This document shows positions 32,571 to 41,990 of a stretch of DNA of 64,000 nt, piece after piece. The notes beneath the pieces are model-generated. The model was not told the DNA's origin, did not search any database, and saw nothing but the letters and a program-made list of their open reading frames with translations. The DNA is from Agapetus fuscipes. Taxonomy: Eukaryota > Arthropoda > Insecta > Trichoptera > Glossosomatidae. Position 1 is the stretch's first letter; every line of letters begins with the position of its first letter. A program made the translations under genes and the position numbers. Location: NCBI GenBank assembly GCA_951799405.1, contig OX637352.1, forward strand, positions 12,410,820-12,474,819, written 5' to 3'.

Positions 32571-33233
32571 ATATACTAATATACTCCACAGTCATAATAT
32601 ACATATGTCAGGGTATTTCTGCAAATCGGAAGTAACAATATTATGCTCATGTCGTCTACAATAATAATTGTCAGGAACATACAGACTCGCTTCTTCCAGA
32701 ATAAGAGGATTGCAAATCCCCTCCACGTATCAAGCGAACGAAATGACTATCAGAAGTTTATCATATCTCGTATCTCGCCTCCAGACTACTAAAACCAAAC
32801 ATGCCGAATACAACACACACTTGGATATAGGCAAAGATAATTCTGTTTTATGGATTTCTGTGGCAGTTCATCCCCCCAGCGCTCGTTTATCTTATCTACT
32901 ATTTGATTCAAAGATTACCTTTCAAAATGGTCTTAAGAATCACAACCTACACAATCATAGCGAAGAAAAAAAAAACGTAAAACACGATAATGTGGGAGTT
33001 TTATTTTAAATACTAATAAAGTTAATAAAGATATTCCATCCCCCTGGTGCTTGTTTAGCTTATCTACCATTTTTTTCAAAAATGACCTTCCAATCTTAAA
33101 AAATACATTCTAAAACATGTACGTACCTAAATCACGAGTTATTTTTACTATTTTCAAAACCAATTTCCAGTTTTCATAAGACACATTGGTCCAGTACACA
33201 TACAAGCATTGTCATGTGAAATTCATCTACCCT
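32571..33233. other. no gene; MITE M3-related fragments
   Basis: 32830-33075 and 33177-33229 share CGTAAAACACGATAATGTGG and ACATTGGTCCAGTACACAT with MITE M3 and 9.8 kb. The frame at 32668-33009 has no motif. Confidence 0.45.
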
Positions 33234-33380
33234 TAACGGTCACTAAAGGTCCATCCAGACTTACAGGAACTGAGTCTTGCTTGAGAATTGTCTCTTTCCA
33301 AGCTCGCAGAGGGCTCTTGAGGTGTGATTCACACAAAAACAGCGCTTACCAAATAAATCAGCCTAATATTATTATTAAGG
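33234..33380 (+). mobile_element. SINE family A1, 3' part
   Basis: GGTCACTAAAGGTCCATCCA to AAATCAGCCTAATATTATTA. Confidence 0.75.
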
Positions 33381-33691
33381 TTATTCAGGTAAAGGAAGAA
33401 GAAGCTGCCTCGTCACATTCTGTATGCCCCTTGACTCTGATTACTCTTCTTTGATATAATTCATAAACCGAATTACTCACGCAGCTCTGACTCTCCCCTT
33501 GTTACTCACATCTTGCTATAAACAGGCCTCGTACTCTTTGTGATGAGATATGGAGCATCCCTGCGTTGGGGATTATTCAAATTCGAATGGTGTTATTCGA
33601 AAGTTGGAATACATTCGAATTGCATGATTCGATTCAGGAAGTTCGAAAAACAGAAAAACAACACTATTCTTCTTGTTGTGTTAGATCTATT

Positions 33692-34132
33692 TGACCGGTC
33701 TGTAGTCTAGTGGCTAGGTCTTCAAACTCTTAAATGGAAGGTCATAGGTCCGAATCATGGCAGAGTACAAAATACATATATACATATATATTTAAAATAA
33801 TTATGCTCTTCGCATATGCCTTTACAAAAGACCGATCATGCAGCCTTACAGCAACTGGACTTGCTCGAAAATTCGCAGAGGGATTTTTAGATGTGATCTT
33901 TGCCAGTGTCACCCCTGTTTCAGGGAAGGTCGGCAAAAGTTGTGGGGCTTATGTTCATTTGAGGTTTGAATTTTATTTGTAAGTACACAATCAGCATTTG
34001 TAAGCGCGAACTACACGTGTTTGTTTGTGGGCATACATCTGAGAGATTTGAATGAATATATCCTTGCAACTTAGATAATAGATTCACACAAAAACAGCGC
34101 TCACCAAATAAATCATTCTAATACTATTTATC
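33692..34132 (+). mobile_element. SINE family A1 without 5S head, split by an RTE-like tail
   Basis: tRNA-like start GTCTGTAGTCTAGTGGC, body to GATGTGATC (33896); the SINE resumes at ATTCACACAAAAACAGCGCT (34083) after the inserted tail. Confidence 0.78.
33897..34082 (+). mobile_element. RTE-like 3' tail inside a SINE, TTATAGA subfamily
   Basis: CTTTGCCAGTGTCACCCC to CTTAGATAATAGA. Confidence 0.85.
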
Positions 34133-34436
34133 ATAAACCTCACCATCTAGTAGATTGTCATTTTTGACAGTTCAGTGTGCAGTTAGGTGAATTGTAAAAA
34201 AATAAAAAGCACCCGTTGATTTTCGGAGCTTGAAGGCTGCAAAGTCACAACATCGTCTTCCTATAGCCCGTATATCTTTCATATAGATCGAAGATTAAAA
34301 AATTCGAAAGACGAAAATTCGAATATTTTCCTTGGCTATGAATCCCTCTTGTTAGTTTTGCCGTATCCTTGTTACAAATAAGGCAGTAACATCATTACGT
34401 TCATGTAAACAAACGGTAATAAAGCAGACTTTATAA

Positions 34437-34511
34437 CAAGGTAGCAAACAGGTAGCCACCTCATGTAGGGAGGTAGCAAACAGTAGCAACTTCATGTAGC
34501 AAGGTAGCAAA
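34437..34511 (+). repeat. short tandem array (AGGTAGCAAACAGTAGC-like)
   Basis: About three units containing GGTAGCAAA and CATGTAG. Confidence 0.6.
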
Positions 34512-34618
34512 GTTTATTCATAGCACAGTAAGATGTGAACAAATGCATTTATATTACGATATTTTATCTTATTATCCTTCCACTTTATATTCCTACGAAT
34601 AATGTAGGTAATTGTGTT

Positions 34619-34909
34619 GATGATGATAAGGATGTAGAATCCATCTTTCCAGGCTTGAAGACCATGTTCCAATAATTCTTTTGTAGGCTGCTTTATTCTT
34701 TTTGGAAGGCTGCTACGTTTCGTCAGTAACATATGACTGACTTCTTCAGGGCTTGTACTTAGACTGTATTGTAAGCCCTGAAGAAGTCAGTCATATGTTA
34801 CTGACGAAACGTAACAGCCTTCCAAAAAGAATAAAGCAACCTACAAAATAATTATTGGACCATGGTCTACAAGCCCGGAAAGATGGATTCTACATCCTTA
34901 TCATCATCA
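34619..34909. mobile_element. 290-bp foldback with 18-base spacer and hammerhead-like cores
   Basis: Long arms from GATGATGATAAGGATGTAGA to GTAAGCCC-complement, about 95 percent matched, around a 18-base centre (34751-34769). Each arm holds CTGAAGA, stem GTCAGT/ACTGAC and GAAAC, but stem I does not pair. One-armed relic at 51268-51375. Confidence 0.7.
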
Positions 34910-35339
34910 TCTGAAGCCGGCCATGAAAGCCTAAAAACACTTATAATGTAATTGTGTGTTTTGTTTGTCTGTGTTAGTGTCTATGATACAGTCAGTGAAA
35001 TCTAGATCTAGAAATAAATAGATTTTAGGTACTTATTGAATTTGTATTTTCGAGATTGCTCGAGTGTGGGTATGGTCGGATGTTCTAGTAAAGTCTCGCA
35101 GATAACAAATCTAAATGATTCGAGAATGATCTTTATTATTGCTATAAATTAAGGGCCAAAACTCTCTGTAGCTTAAGAAACCAACCGATCGTTGTATTGT
35201 GAAGGTGTAATGTGACTCTGTATGTGAACCGTACCTGAAATAAATGATTGCTATTCTAATTAAATTGAACCCGCAAAAATCATAATATTATTAAGTGACA
35301 AAAGCGATTCTTGAAAGCTTTTGTTTGGAGCATTTGTTG
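34910..35339. other. no gene seen
   Basis: TGTATTGTGAAGGTGTAATG to GAAATAAATGATTGCT near 35185-35250 has an LTR-end or poly(A) look, but no partner was found. Confidence 0.35.
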
Positions 35340-35470
35340 TATGACTAGGAAACCTGGACCATCCAGAAATACGAAAGGGACAGCCTAGAGGTATTCCAGA
35401 TATGGATTTGGAGGAAGATGACCAAGACATCATGGGTCAAAAGGAAGTCCAACAAGAAGGTGCATAATAT
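35340..35470 (+). pseudogene. non-LTR family R4 RT C-terminal fragment
   Basis: ETWTIQKYERDSLEVFQIWI, then WRKMTKTSWVKRKSNKKVHN: the conserved ExW..RRM.K.SW..R..N segment of RTE-like proteins. Confidence 0.7.
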
Positions 35471-35499
35471 GTGTAGCTGAGTTTTTTTTGCGTAGTCAG

Positions 35500-35728
35500 C
35501 AGTGGCATAGGGTGCCATAAAAGCCTATTCCCATCGGTTTCCCGTTTAAAATGAGGCAAAAATGATAATAAAGTAGACTGTATGGTTTCAATGGGGGAAA
35601 AATACGTATTGTTTCTTTGGTTTTAAATGTATATTTTTAATTTGTGCCTATATTTTTTAACTACTTTGTTACATCATTTTAAAAGGGAAGCCGATGGCAA
35701 CCGGCTTGTATGGCACCCTCCGCCACTG
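35500..35728. mobile_element. hAT-type MITE, second copy
   Basis: CAGTGGCATAGGGTGCCATA and TGGCACCCTCCGCCACTG ends; flanks GTAGTCAG (35492-35499) and GTAGTCAT (35729-35736), 7 of 8 identical. Confidence 0.9.
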
Positions 35729-35929
35729 GTAGTCATCCAGGTAGCTAAACATAATAAGGTGGCAAGGTAACGAAATGTACCTACCTAATTAAGCAAAAGG
35801 TACATTAATTTCTTCCCTTATCTTCCTTTCACATGCACAAATTTTAAGCATTCCAAGCTTTCTGAAATTGTAAGATAACAACGTGTCATGTTATATTAAA
35901 TTTCTTGACTCATGATTCGGTCCGGTTGA

Positions 35930-36167
35930 TAAACGCAACTAAGCTACACATAAAATGTAACTGCTGAGTAGCACTACACATAACTGCTGAGTAACACTAC
36001 ACATAAAGTGTAACTGCTGTAACAGCTGAGTAAGCCTTGCCGGTATTTTTTGGGGTTTGAAATAAACACCGACACGGGAAATCATTTCTGAGACCCTCGG
36101 TGGGATTCAAACCCGAGCTCACGGCATGGAATGCAAGCACTCTACCAACTGAGCTATCGACCGGAAA
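35930..36167 (-). mobile_element. SINE family C, head half with tandem 3' scraps
   Basis: Minus-strand head GATAGCTCAGTTGGTAGAGT at 36140-36160; the 3' end shows three short ACACATAAAGTGTAACTGCT repeats, a local expansion. Confidence 0.78.
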
Positions 36168-36479
36168 ACTCTTGCATTACATGCCGAGAACTGTCGGATG
36201 ATCTGTCGTGTGATCGATTTGTCCATGGCCGAGCTGTCTGTGGACGGGTTGTCTGTGATCAATTTGTCATGGAACCGTTAGAGGAAGTTGTTTTTAGGCA
36301 GGGCTTATAAAAGGTTGACATGAATAAAAATTAAAAAGATATTGCCGTTGTTGGCGTGGCCATTAGCCGAAAGACGAGCCGAAGGACTACGGAAACGGTC
36401 GTGTTTTTCCGGCACAAGTGAGTTCTCCCGGAGCTGCATGCTGCCTGAGCTTAGACAGTCTTGAGCGAGATGTGACTAA

Positions 36480-37465
36480 CCCCCGTATTCATGACCAATA
36501 CTGCCTCAAGTAACAATACTTACCTAAGTCAAGCGCTACACTAACTCAAGGGTCGACATTCTGGAGCGTTTTGTTTCACAAAGAACACTAAATCTTTAAT
36601 CAGCCTAGTGTCCAACTTAGTGGAGATGTACGGCCAGTCATTGGCTCTCGAAAAAACCCAGCTGTGTAATTGGTCAATAGCTTCCGACCAATATTCGGCG
36701 TACTTCATTCTTATCATTGCCACCAAATTTCAATGACATTTGAGCTGTTGAACTTGACAAATCGAAGAAATGTCAATGTCATATTTTGAGCTGTGCATAA
36801 AACTTGACAATCGAAGAATTTTTTGGCTTTGTTAAACCCTCAATGAGCAACGGAAAGATTGTATACAGAACAACGCATTTTTTCAATCTAAAACGCCTTC
36901 TAAATTCTTCCTCGTCGTAATCGTAAATAGGTCTTTACAGTCTCTGATATATTTTCTTGGGACACTATTTTTGGTCAAAACAATGTTTTTATACTCGTTA
37001 AAATCATCTTCATGTAAGAATTCATTATTTTATGTAAATAATTCACAACCAAACAAAAACTTTGCTGAAGAAATGCGACGGAATATTTTGACAGTTCATC
37101 TATCATTGCAGTATGGTCCTAGACCATACTTGAGAACAAACCCGATTCTGATGGTCAAACAATGTTAATATACTCGTCAAAACAATGTTAATACACTCTA
37201 AAAATTGTCTTCATCGTAAGAATTCATTTTTTCATGTTAATTCACAATCAAAACAAAAAATGTGATAACAATTAAATACGAAGGAATATTTTGACAGCGC
37301 TTAAGCGTTGGTTAATATACCTGCCGACCTTACTTACCCAAGCGCTAGTATTTAGAGAGCCCTAGCGCTGCTTTTACCCTAAGTATTGTTTCTGAAACGA
37401 ATTTCGCCAATCTGACAGCTAGCGCGCCCTATGGTAAGTGCTAGTAGGATTCATGAATACGGGGG
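36480..37465. mobile_element. 986-bp nonautonomous PIF/Harbinger-like element
   Basis: Ends CCCCCGTATTCATGA and TCATGAATACGGGGG are perfect inverted repeats, flanked by TAA at 36477-36479 and 37466-37468. A TWA duplication is the PIF/Harbinger hallmark. Inside, AATGTTTTTATACTCGTTAA and AATGTTAATACACTC segments form an imperfect repeat (about 36978-37060 and 37179-37262). The 61-codon frame 36541-36726 has no transposase motif that I recognise. Confidence 0.78.
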
Positions 37466-37569
37466 TAAAGGTTCAAAGGGCTTACTTCTCGGCACTGCAA
37501 GTTGGCGAGACTGAAAACATGGCATGTAAATAACGTTTCCACCCCTTCTCTGTGGATTTCCTCCCACTT

Positions 37570-37850
37570 TTGACTCGTAAATGGAAGGTTGTGGCTTCGA
37601 ATCCCGGCGGAGTACAAAAAATAAACCATTCATATTTTTAAATGTGCTCTCCGCTGGGTTGAAAAATTGATAAAACTTTACCAAAGACCGTTCGCTAAAG
37701 GTCCCTCCAGCCTTACAGCAACTGGGTCTTGCTTGAGAATTGGCGCTTTCTACCGAAGCTTAGTGAATCACACCTCAAGAGCCCTCTTGAGGTGTGATTC
37801 ACACAAAAACAGCGCTCACCAAATAAATAATCCTAATATTCTTATTATTA
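37570..37850 (+). mobile_element. SINE family A1, 5'-truncated, touching the RASL10 donor site
   Basis: Box B region GGCTTCGAATCCCGGCGG, body and tail AAATAAATAATCCTAATATT then CTTATTATTA, which ends at the exon boundary (37851). A perfect short palindrome 37763-37802 duplicates GTGAATCACACCTCAAGAG. Confidence 0.85.
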
Positions 37851-37851
37851 C

Positions 37852-38003
37852 CTGTATGATGCTGGTCTTGCCGACGCCAGGGGCTCCCAGCAGCACCACC
37901 TTCACCAGGTCCAGAGAATCGGGGCTGGCTTCAGGGGGGGCCTGCAGCGCGCCCAGGGGCCTGGAGCCCGCCTCCCTGCGCTCCAGGTAATCCAAATCCA
38001 GCT
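37852..38003 (-). CDS. RASL10-type GTPase, P-loop exon
   Basis: The exon reads ELDLDYLERREAGSRP then LVKVVLLGAPGVGKTSIIQ, where GAPGVGKT is the G1 P-loop. It ends ATACAG followed by the donor GTAATAAT. The acceptor is TTTGTTTTCCAG at 38004-38015. Counting one base from a preceding exon, 153 nt give 51 codons and the junction with the 20310-20984 exon is phase 0 (IIQ then QFVW), as RASL10 alignments require (GVGKSAIVRQF in vertebrates, from memory of the family). The exon is much richer in G and C than its surroundings. The true start codon is either in an upstream exon that I cannot see or, less likely, at 38086-38088 (MYLPGYPV) by read-through of the acceptor. The Kelch genes lie further upstream on the same strand. 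Confidence 0.85.
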
Positions 38004-38103
38004 CTGGAAAACAAATGCAACTTTGCTTAAGTAAGACTTTAAAGATGTATTCAGCAGGCGCATGCACAGGGTACCCAGGCAAATACATTTCAGAAGTTTC
38101 AAT

Positions 38104-38232
38104 TTATAATTTTTGGATGAAATTTTTCAAGCAAAACACTGTTTATTTTCACTATAGACTTTATTTACAAGATTAAAATCTTTAAAACAAAATTACGAAC
38201 GTTTTCGACCTAGAAGGTCATCATCAGGTATG
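38104..38232 (-). mobile_element. hammerhead-bearing foldback family, one arm
   Basis: Nearly identical to 7861-7985, ending just after the motif. Confidence 0.75.
38194..38230 (-). ncRNA. hammerhead-ribozyme-like motif
   Basis: Same 37 bases as 7947-7983: TAC, CTGATGA, T, GACC/GGTC, GAAA, A:U, TTC, GTA. It lies 190 bases upstream (minus sense) of the RASL10 P-loop exon acceptor. Confidence 0.65.
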
Positions 38233-38538
38233 ATTTGATTACAGAAATTAATTTTATTTTATGAAATTTTGTCAATAGGCACAAATGATGTCAGGTAGGT
38301 AAAACACATTCAGTAAGATTTTAAATTAATGAAATAATTAACATTTCAGAAGATTTTTCCATTAAAATAACAGAAGTCCGGTGGGACTAGAGTTGACAGG
38401 GAACGGTTGTCAAATATCTTTTTTTTTGTAAGATTTTAAATCTGGGACATATACTGCGTCAGGAAAAATGCCACCTTCTTCAAATTGTATTGATGGAGAA
38501 AATTGAGGAACGACTGGGACCAGAAGCGCTATTCTGCG

Positions 38539-38665
38539 AAATTCCTTACACTTTGGATATCAATTCAACTCGGAGCTTGCTAGCGCTTGCGAAAGAACTT
38601 CATAGATAAAAATCACAGTACACCTTATTTTTGGACACAAATCGCTATCTCGTTGAAATAAGCTC
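38539..38665 (-). repeat. dispersed repeat E
   Basis: Inverted counterpart of 17480-17615. Confidence 0.6.
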
Positions 38666-38887
38666 AACCAAATAAGGAATAGCAAATAATCGTTTATTTT
38701 CATACAGGATGTGGGAAATGTATTTTAAAAATAAACCATTATTCTAGTTAGAATGAAATTATGCGTCAGTTTCTTTGTACTCATTCCTAATGTACGTATT
38801 TGAGTCATGGTGAGTAAAATAAATTGTTTTGATAAAGGTTATTAAATAAGTACCAATTCTATTAATGAACGATCCTCGTGGTGTGGT

Positions 38888-39240
38888 ACAAATGAAAGAC
38901 TTGAGGAGTATGACAGGAAAAACTCTAACAGATAGAGTTAAGAATTAATGAATGGCAAATGCAAGTTGAAAGAAGATGTGAAAGTACAAAATAATGGACT
39001 ATGAAATACTTAGAAAGTAGCTAGTGTTTATACGGAGGAAATGTGAAAAGAAAAAGAGGGAAAGGAAACTGAGAAAAGAACGGTTAGATCAGATTTGTGA
39101 AATTGTGAAAGAATGGGATATACAAAGCTAATGTAAGAGAAGGGAATGTTGAAAAAGGTAAGAATGAACTGAAAGAGGTATGCAAGGATAGGAAAAAATG
39201 TAGGCAAATCTGGAAAGACCCTGGCCACAACAGTACAATG
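38888..39240 (+). pseudogene. non-LTR family R2 fragment, badly decayed
   Basis: DLRSMTGKTLTDRVKN is followed by frameshifted RGKGN, ERLDQICEIVKEWDIQS and VCKDRKKC pieces. Confidence 0.7.
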
Positions 39241-39310
39241 TGTATAAATAAAACTTCAAGATGCTGCAGTTGTAAATCATGATGTGCTGCTTTTTAGAGC
39301 ATTACCGTAG

Positions 39311-39505
39311 GTTCTTCATCCATGATGTAATTTGTCGTCCATGAGTCTGCTTCACCTCAATCTTTTCTTGTATGATAAGATGGAGTAGTAGGTGGTATTT
39401 TTCATTCCTCATAACATGCCCAAGGTACATAAGCTTCCTCTGTTTGATGTTCAGAAGGGCTTCTAGAGTGTCTTCATCATTGGTGACCTGATCACGCTAT
39501 GAGTT
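39311..39505 (-). pseudogene. non-LTR RT C-terminal fragment
   Basis: Minus strand: DEDTLEALLNIKQRKLMYLG, HVMRNEKYHLLLHLIIQEKI, EVKQTHGRQ, an RTE-like post-RT signature different from R1-R4. Confidence 0.7.
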
Positions 39506-39754
39506 CCAATCTTATCGGACTTCCCTAACTTTTTTCTCAAAAACATGGAATTTTCTTATATTTCAAAGTAGATTTGTTTACCAAGATATTTTGTCGTGGT
39601 CCAAAAGAACTAAAAGCCTCTTTTGAAGATTGTACTCCGATGAAGCTCCAGATCCGATGGAACGAGATTACATAACACATCTCTGAAGTAACAAATACGG
39701 TGTGAAAGCCTAATGTTTTGTTTGTTCAGCTTTTTTGAAGAAATATTTCATTAT

Positions 39755-41632
39755 TTACATTTTTACTGCGTGACTTGATGACACAGCATGAGATGCCAAA
39801 AAATATGGCAAATGGATGACACTTGCACACATTCTACGGTGGATCAGAGGTGCCAAACGCTTCCAAGTGCTAGAAACCAAATCAAACTGGTAGACTTCAT
39901 TTATCGGATATCCACTGTCATCTCTGCCACCGCAAATGATGAACTTATCATTGGAAACGCAAGCAGACATGCCTCTCCTAGGTCCTGGCATATCAGTAAA
40001 CAAACACCAAAAGTTTGCATCAGGGTCGTATCTTTCTATGGAAGATAGATTCACATTGATTGTTGATCTTCCACCGATAGCATACAGGAACTTTCCAGCT
40101 GCCACCAAAGTTGTGTTTCCCCTTGAACTTGTCATTGACGAACACACCTCCCATGTTTCGCTTTCAAGACACAATGCTTCAACTCTGTCTGTGGGCCTGT
40201 AGATGTTGTCAATCCTTGAAAACCCACCAGCTACGTACAGTTTACCATTTAAGATTGCAATGCCGAAATATGCTCTTGCAAAGTTCATTGGGGCAATTTC
40301 ATTCCAAGTGTTAGCTTTGAAATCAAGCTTTTCAACTCTATTTATGGTGCAAGTGGGATTGATTGCACCACCGATTGCATAGACATATGTGTTGTCGTTT
40401 TTATATACGGATGCAATCTCCAAAAAGTATCTTGGAGTCCTCATTGGAGCGACTTTTTTAATTGTTGATGTGTTTAAATCTATCAATTCAACGCTATTTG
40501 TTGCTTTGGTGCCCTCACTGCTTCCAATAGCTCCTCCTACGATTAGTAGTTGATTGGATTTGTTCGAACAGTTGATTGCAATTGCTCTAAAACCCCATTT
40601 GTTCCCAATGTTGTCGCTGACATTCAATATCTCTGACCATTTGTCTGTTAAGCTGTCGTACATTTCAATTTTTCCAGCAGTTATACCATCAATACCACCC
40701 AAAGCTAAATTCTTCTCTTGGATGTAAACCCTTGGAGTCAAATTGATATTTGAAGAGTTTTGATGAAGCAAACGATCTCTCAAAGTGTCCAAAAGGTTTC
40801 TAGATACTTTTGCTGCATCAGGAAAGACATTCAAAATATCAAAGAGACAAGAAGACGATATCAACGGTAGATTCAACAGTTCAAGCATTTGCTTCAAGTA
40901 AACTCCTCTTTCTTGGTAGTTGTACAACAACCATTTCTTGACCAGTTCAAACATAAAATCTTCATTTGGGACAACCAACTTATCTGACTGTAGCAATTCT
41001 GCCAAATCATCATTTTTCAAAGATGTGAACTCTTCAGATGACAACAATTTTGTCACATTCTTGCATATAAACTCCATGGCGTCTATTTTTAATGACTCAA
41101 AGTTATGAGTTTTCGCCAATGACGCAATGCTCAAGCAATTTGATGTGTCCATTGTCGTATGCAAGAAATCAAAGCAAGATTCAACGACATCGTTGATCAC
41201 CAAAATGTTAGCAGTCACCAAAATCAGTTCCACATTGTCTTTACGAATCTCAACCACACCAGTGTAACAATAGTTGATCAAGCATTTCAAAGCGTCTGCA
41301 TTGATCTGTTCCATATGAACCAGATTCTTCCAAGTTTCTTTTTGGTTTCCTTTGAAGACTCCAGCAAAATATTCACTCGAAGCTGCAAGCACCAATCTGT
41401 GAGCTGGGATTCTTCGACCACCTGATGCGATTAGTTCTACGTCACACAAAGATTCTGACTCCAAATATTCAAACATTCGACCAAGAACCCTGTGGCTGAG
41501 ATGTGAATTCCGGAATGTATACTTCATGTCGTCCTTCATCATTGTGTCAAAGGAACGCTTTCCAAAAGTCTTGAAGTCTGGTGATGCTGTGTTGTCTTTG
41601 AAGTCTGACTTTGATGGGAAATACCTTGCCAT
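39755..41632 (-). CDS. BTB-BACK-Kelch protein (kelch-like, Cullin-3 adaptor type), copy 1
   Basis: A single open frame of 625 codons without introns. The chosen start, ATG at 41632 (MARYFPSK), has an AAAATGG context. The BTB/POZ domain covers about residues 48-160 (CDVELIASGGRRIPAHRLVL, then the SSEYFAGVF and INYCYTG motifs), BACK about 165-270, and a six-bladed Kelch propeller about 305-615 with di-glycine blades LALGGIDG, LLIVGGA, YAIGGA, YVAGG, YAIGG and IICGG. The typical length of the family is 550-650. Such proteins usually recruit substrates to Cullin-3 ubiquitin ligases through BTB-BACK and bind substrate or actin through the propeller; the substrate here is unknown. The last residues (SHAVSSSHAVKM) are an unusual non-Kelch tail. 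A paralogue lies 5.2 kb upstream on the same strand. Confidence 0.93.
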   Translation of the reverse strand: MARYFPSKSDFKDNTASPDFKTFGKRSFDTMMKDDMKYTFRNSHLSHRVLGRMFEYLESESLCDVELIASGGRRIPAHRLVLAASSEYFAGVFKGNQKETWKNLVHMEQINADALKCLINYCYTGVVEIRKDNVELILVTANILVINDVVESCFDFLHTTMDTSNCLSIASLAKTHNFESLKIDAMEFICKNVTKLLSSEEFTSLKNDDLAELLQSDKLVVPNEDFMFELVKKWLLYNYQERGVYLKQMLELLNLPLISSSCLFDILNVFPDAAKVSRNLLDTLRDRLLHQNSSNINLTPRVYIQEKNLALGGIDGITAGKIEMYDSLTDKWSEILNVSDNIGNKWGFRAIAINCSNKSNQLLIVGGAIGSSEGTKATNSVELIDLNTSTIKKVAPMRTPRYFLEIASVYKNDNTYVYAIGGAINPTCTINRVEKLDFKANTWNEIAPMNFARAYFGIAILNGKLYVAGGFSRIDNIYRPTDRVEALCLESETWEVCSSMTSSRGNTTLVAAGKFLYAIGGRSTINVNLSSIERYDPDANFWCLFTDMPGPRRGMSACVSNDKFIICGGRDDSGYPINEVYQFDLVSSTWKRLAPLIHRRMCASVIHLPYFLASHAVSSSHAVKM

Positions 41633-41734
41633 TTTGGAAACGTATACCAATGTTTTTATGTCAATTGTCACCATTAAAAATAACCACAAATTTGTAGGGA
41701 CATTGACTACATCTATAGCAGCCTACAAGTCTAA

Positions 41735-41990
41735 AAGCTTCTTGAGAGCCATGTACAAGCTTCGGATCTGGGTGATGAGATACAGGACAAATTTTCAGAA
41801 ACGTAGCCTACTTGGCTGTTGTCAAAGCACTCTGTGTGATTGCGGAGCTATCCAAGACTTCGCGCACATGCCAGTGTGTCCCTCATGTGAAAAGTGCACC
41901 AAAATGTATAGACCTGCTTCAAGCAAACGACAATACAGTGGCTGCCGCTAGTCACTGGAGATACTGAGCATATGTGGTTCTAGACACGGA
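41735..41990 (+). pseudogene. non-LTR retrotransposon C-terminal fragment, frameshifted
   Basis: FLRAMYKLRIWVMRYRTNFQ, STLCDCGAIQDFAHMPVCPSC, CTK, then in the next frame DLLQANDNTVAAASHWRY and stop: the conserved CDCG..DFxH..CP and CT..DLxxAN...AxHW end of many insect non-LTR proteins. It lies antisense, about 100 bases upstream of the Kelch copy 1 ATG. Confidence 0.8.

Larger units (their letters stand above)
20985..37851 (-). other. 16.9-kb intron of the RASL10-type gene
   Basis: Bounded by GT at 37851-37850 and AG at 20986-20985 on the minus strand, phase 0. It is filled with repeats: RTE tails, three SINE families, hAT and PIF-type MITEs, a hammerhead-like element and two inverted minisatellites close to the 3' splice site. 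No other convincing coding exon was found inside it, although a small exon could be missed. Confidence 0.8.

Noticed and set aside
41633..41689. Longer start for Kelch copy 1 (MWLFLMVT...)
   Set aside because: The inner ATG at 41632 has the better context and BTB-Kelch N-termini resemble MARYF...; the extension looks like UTR.
41526..41951. 141-codon plus-strand frame as a gene
   Set aside because: Its first half is antisense of Kelch copy 1; the second half is the retrotransposon C-terminus, already annotated.
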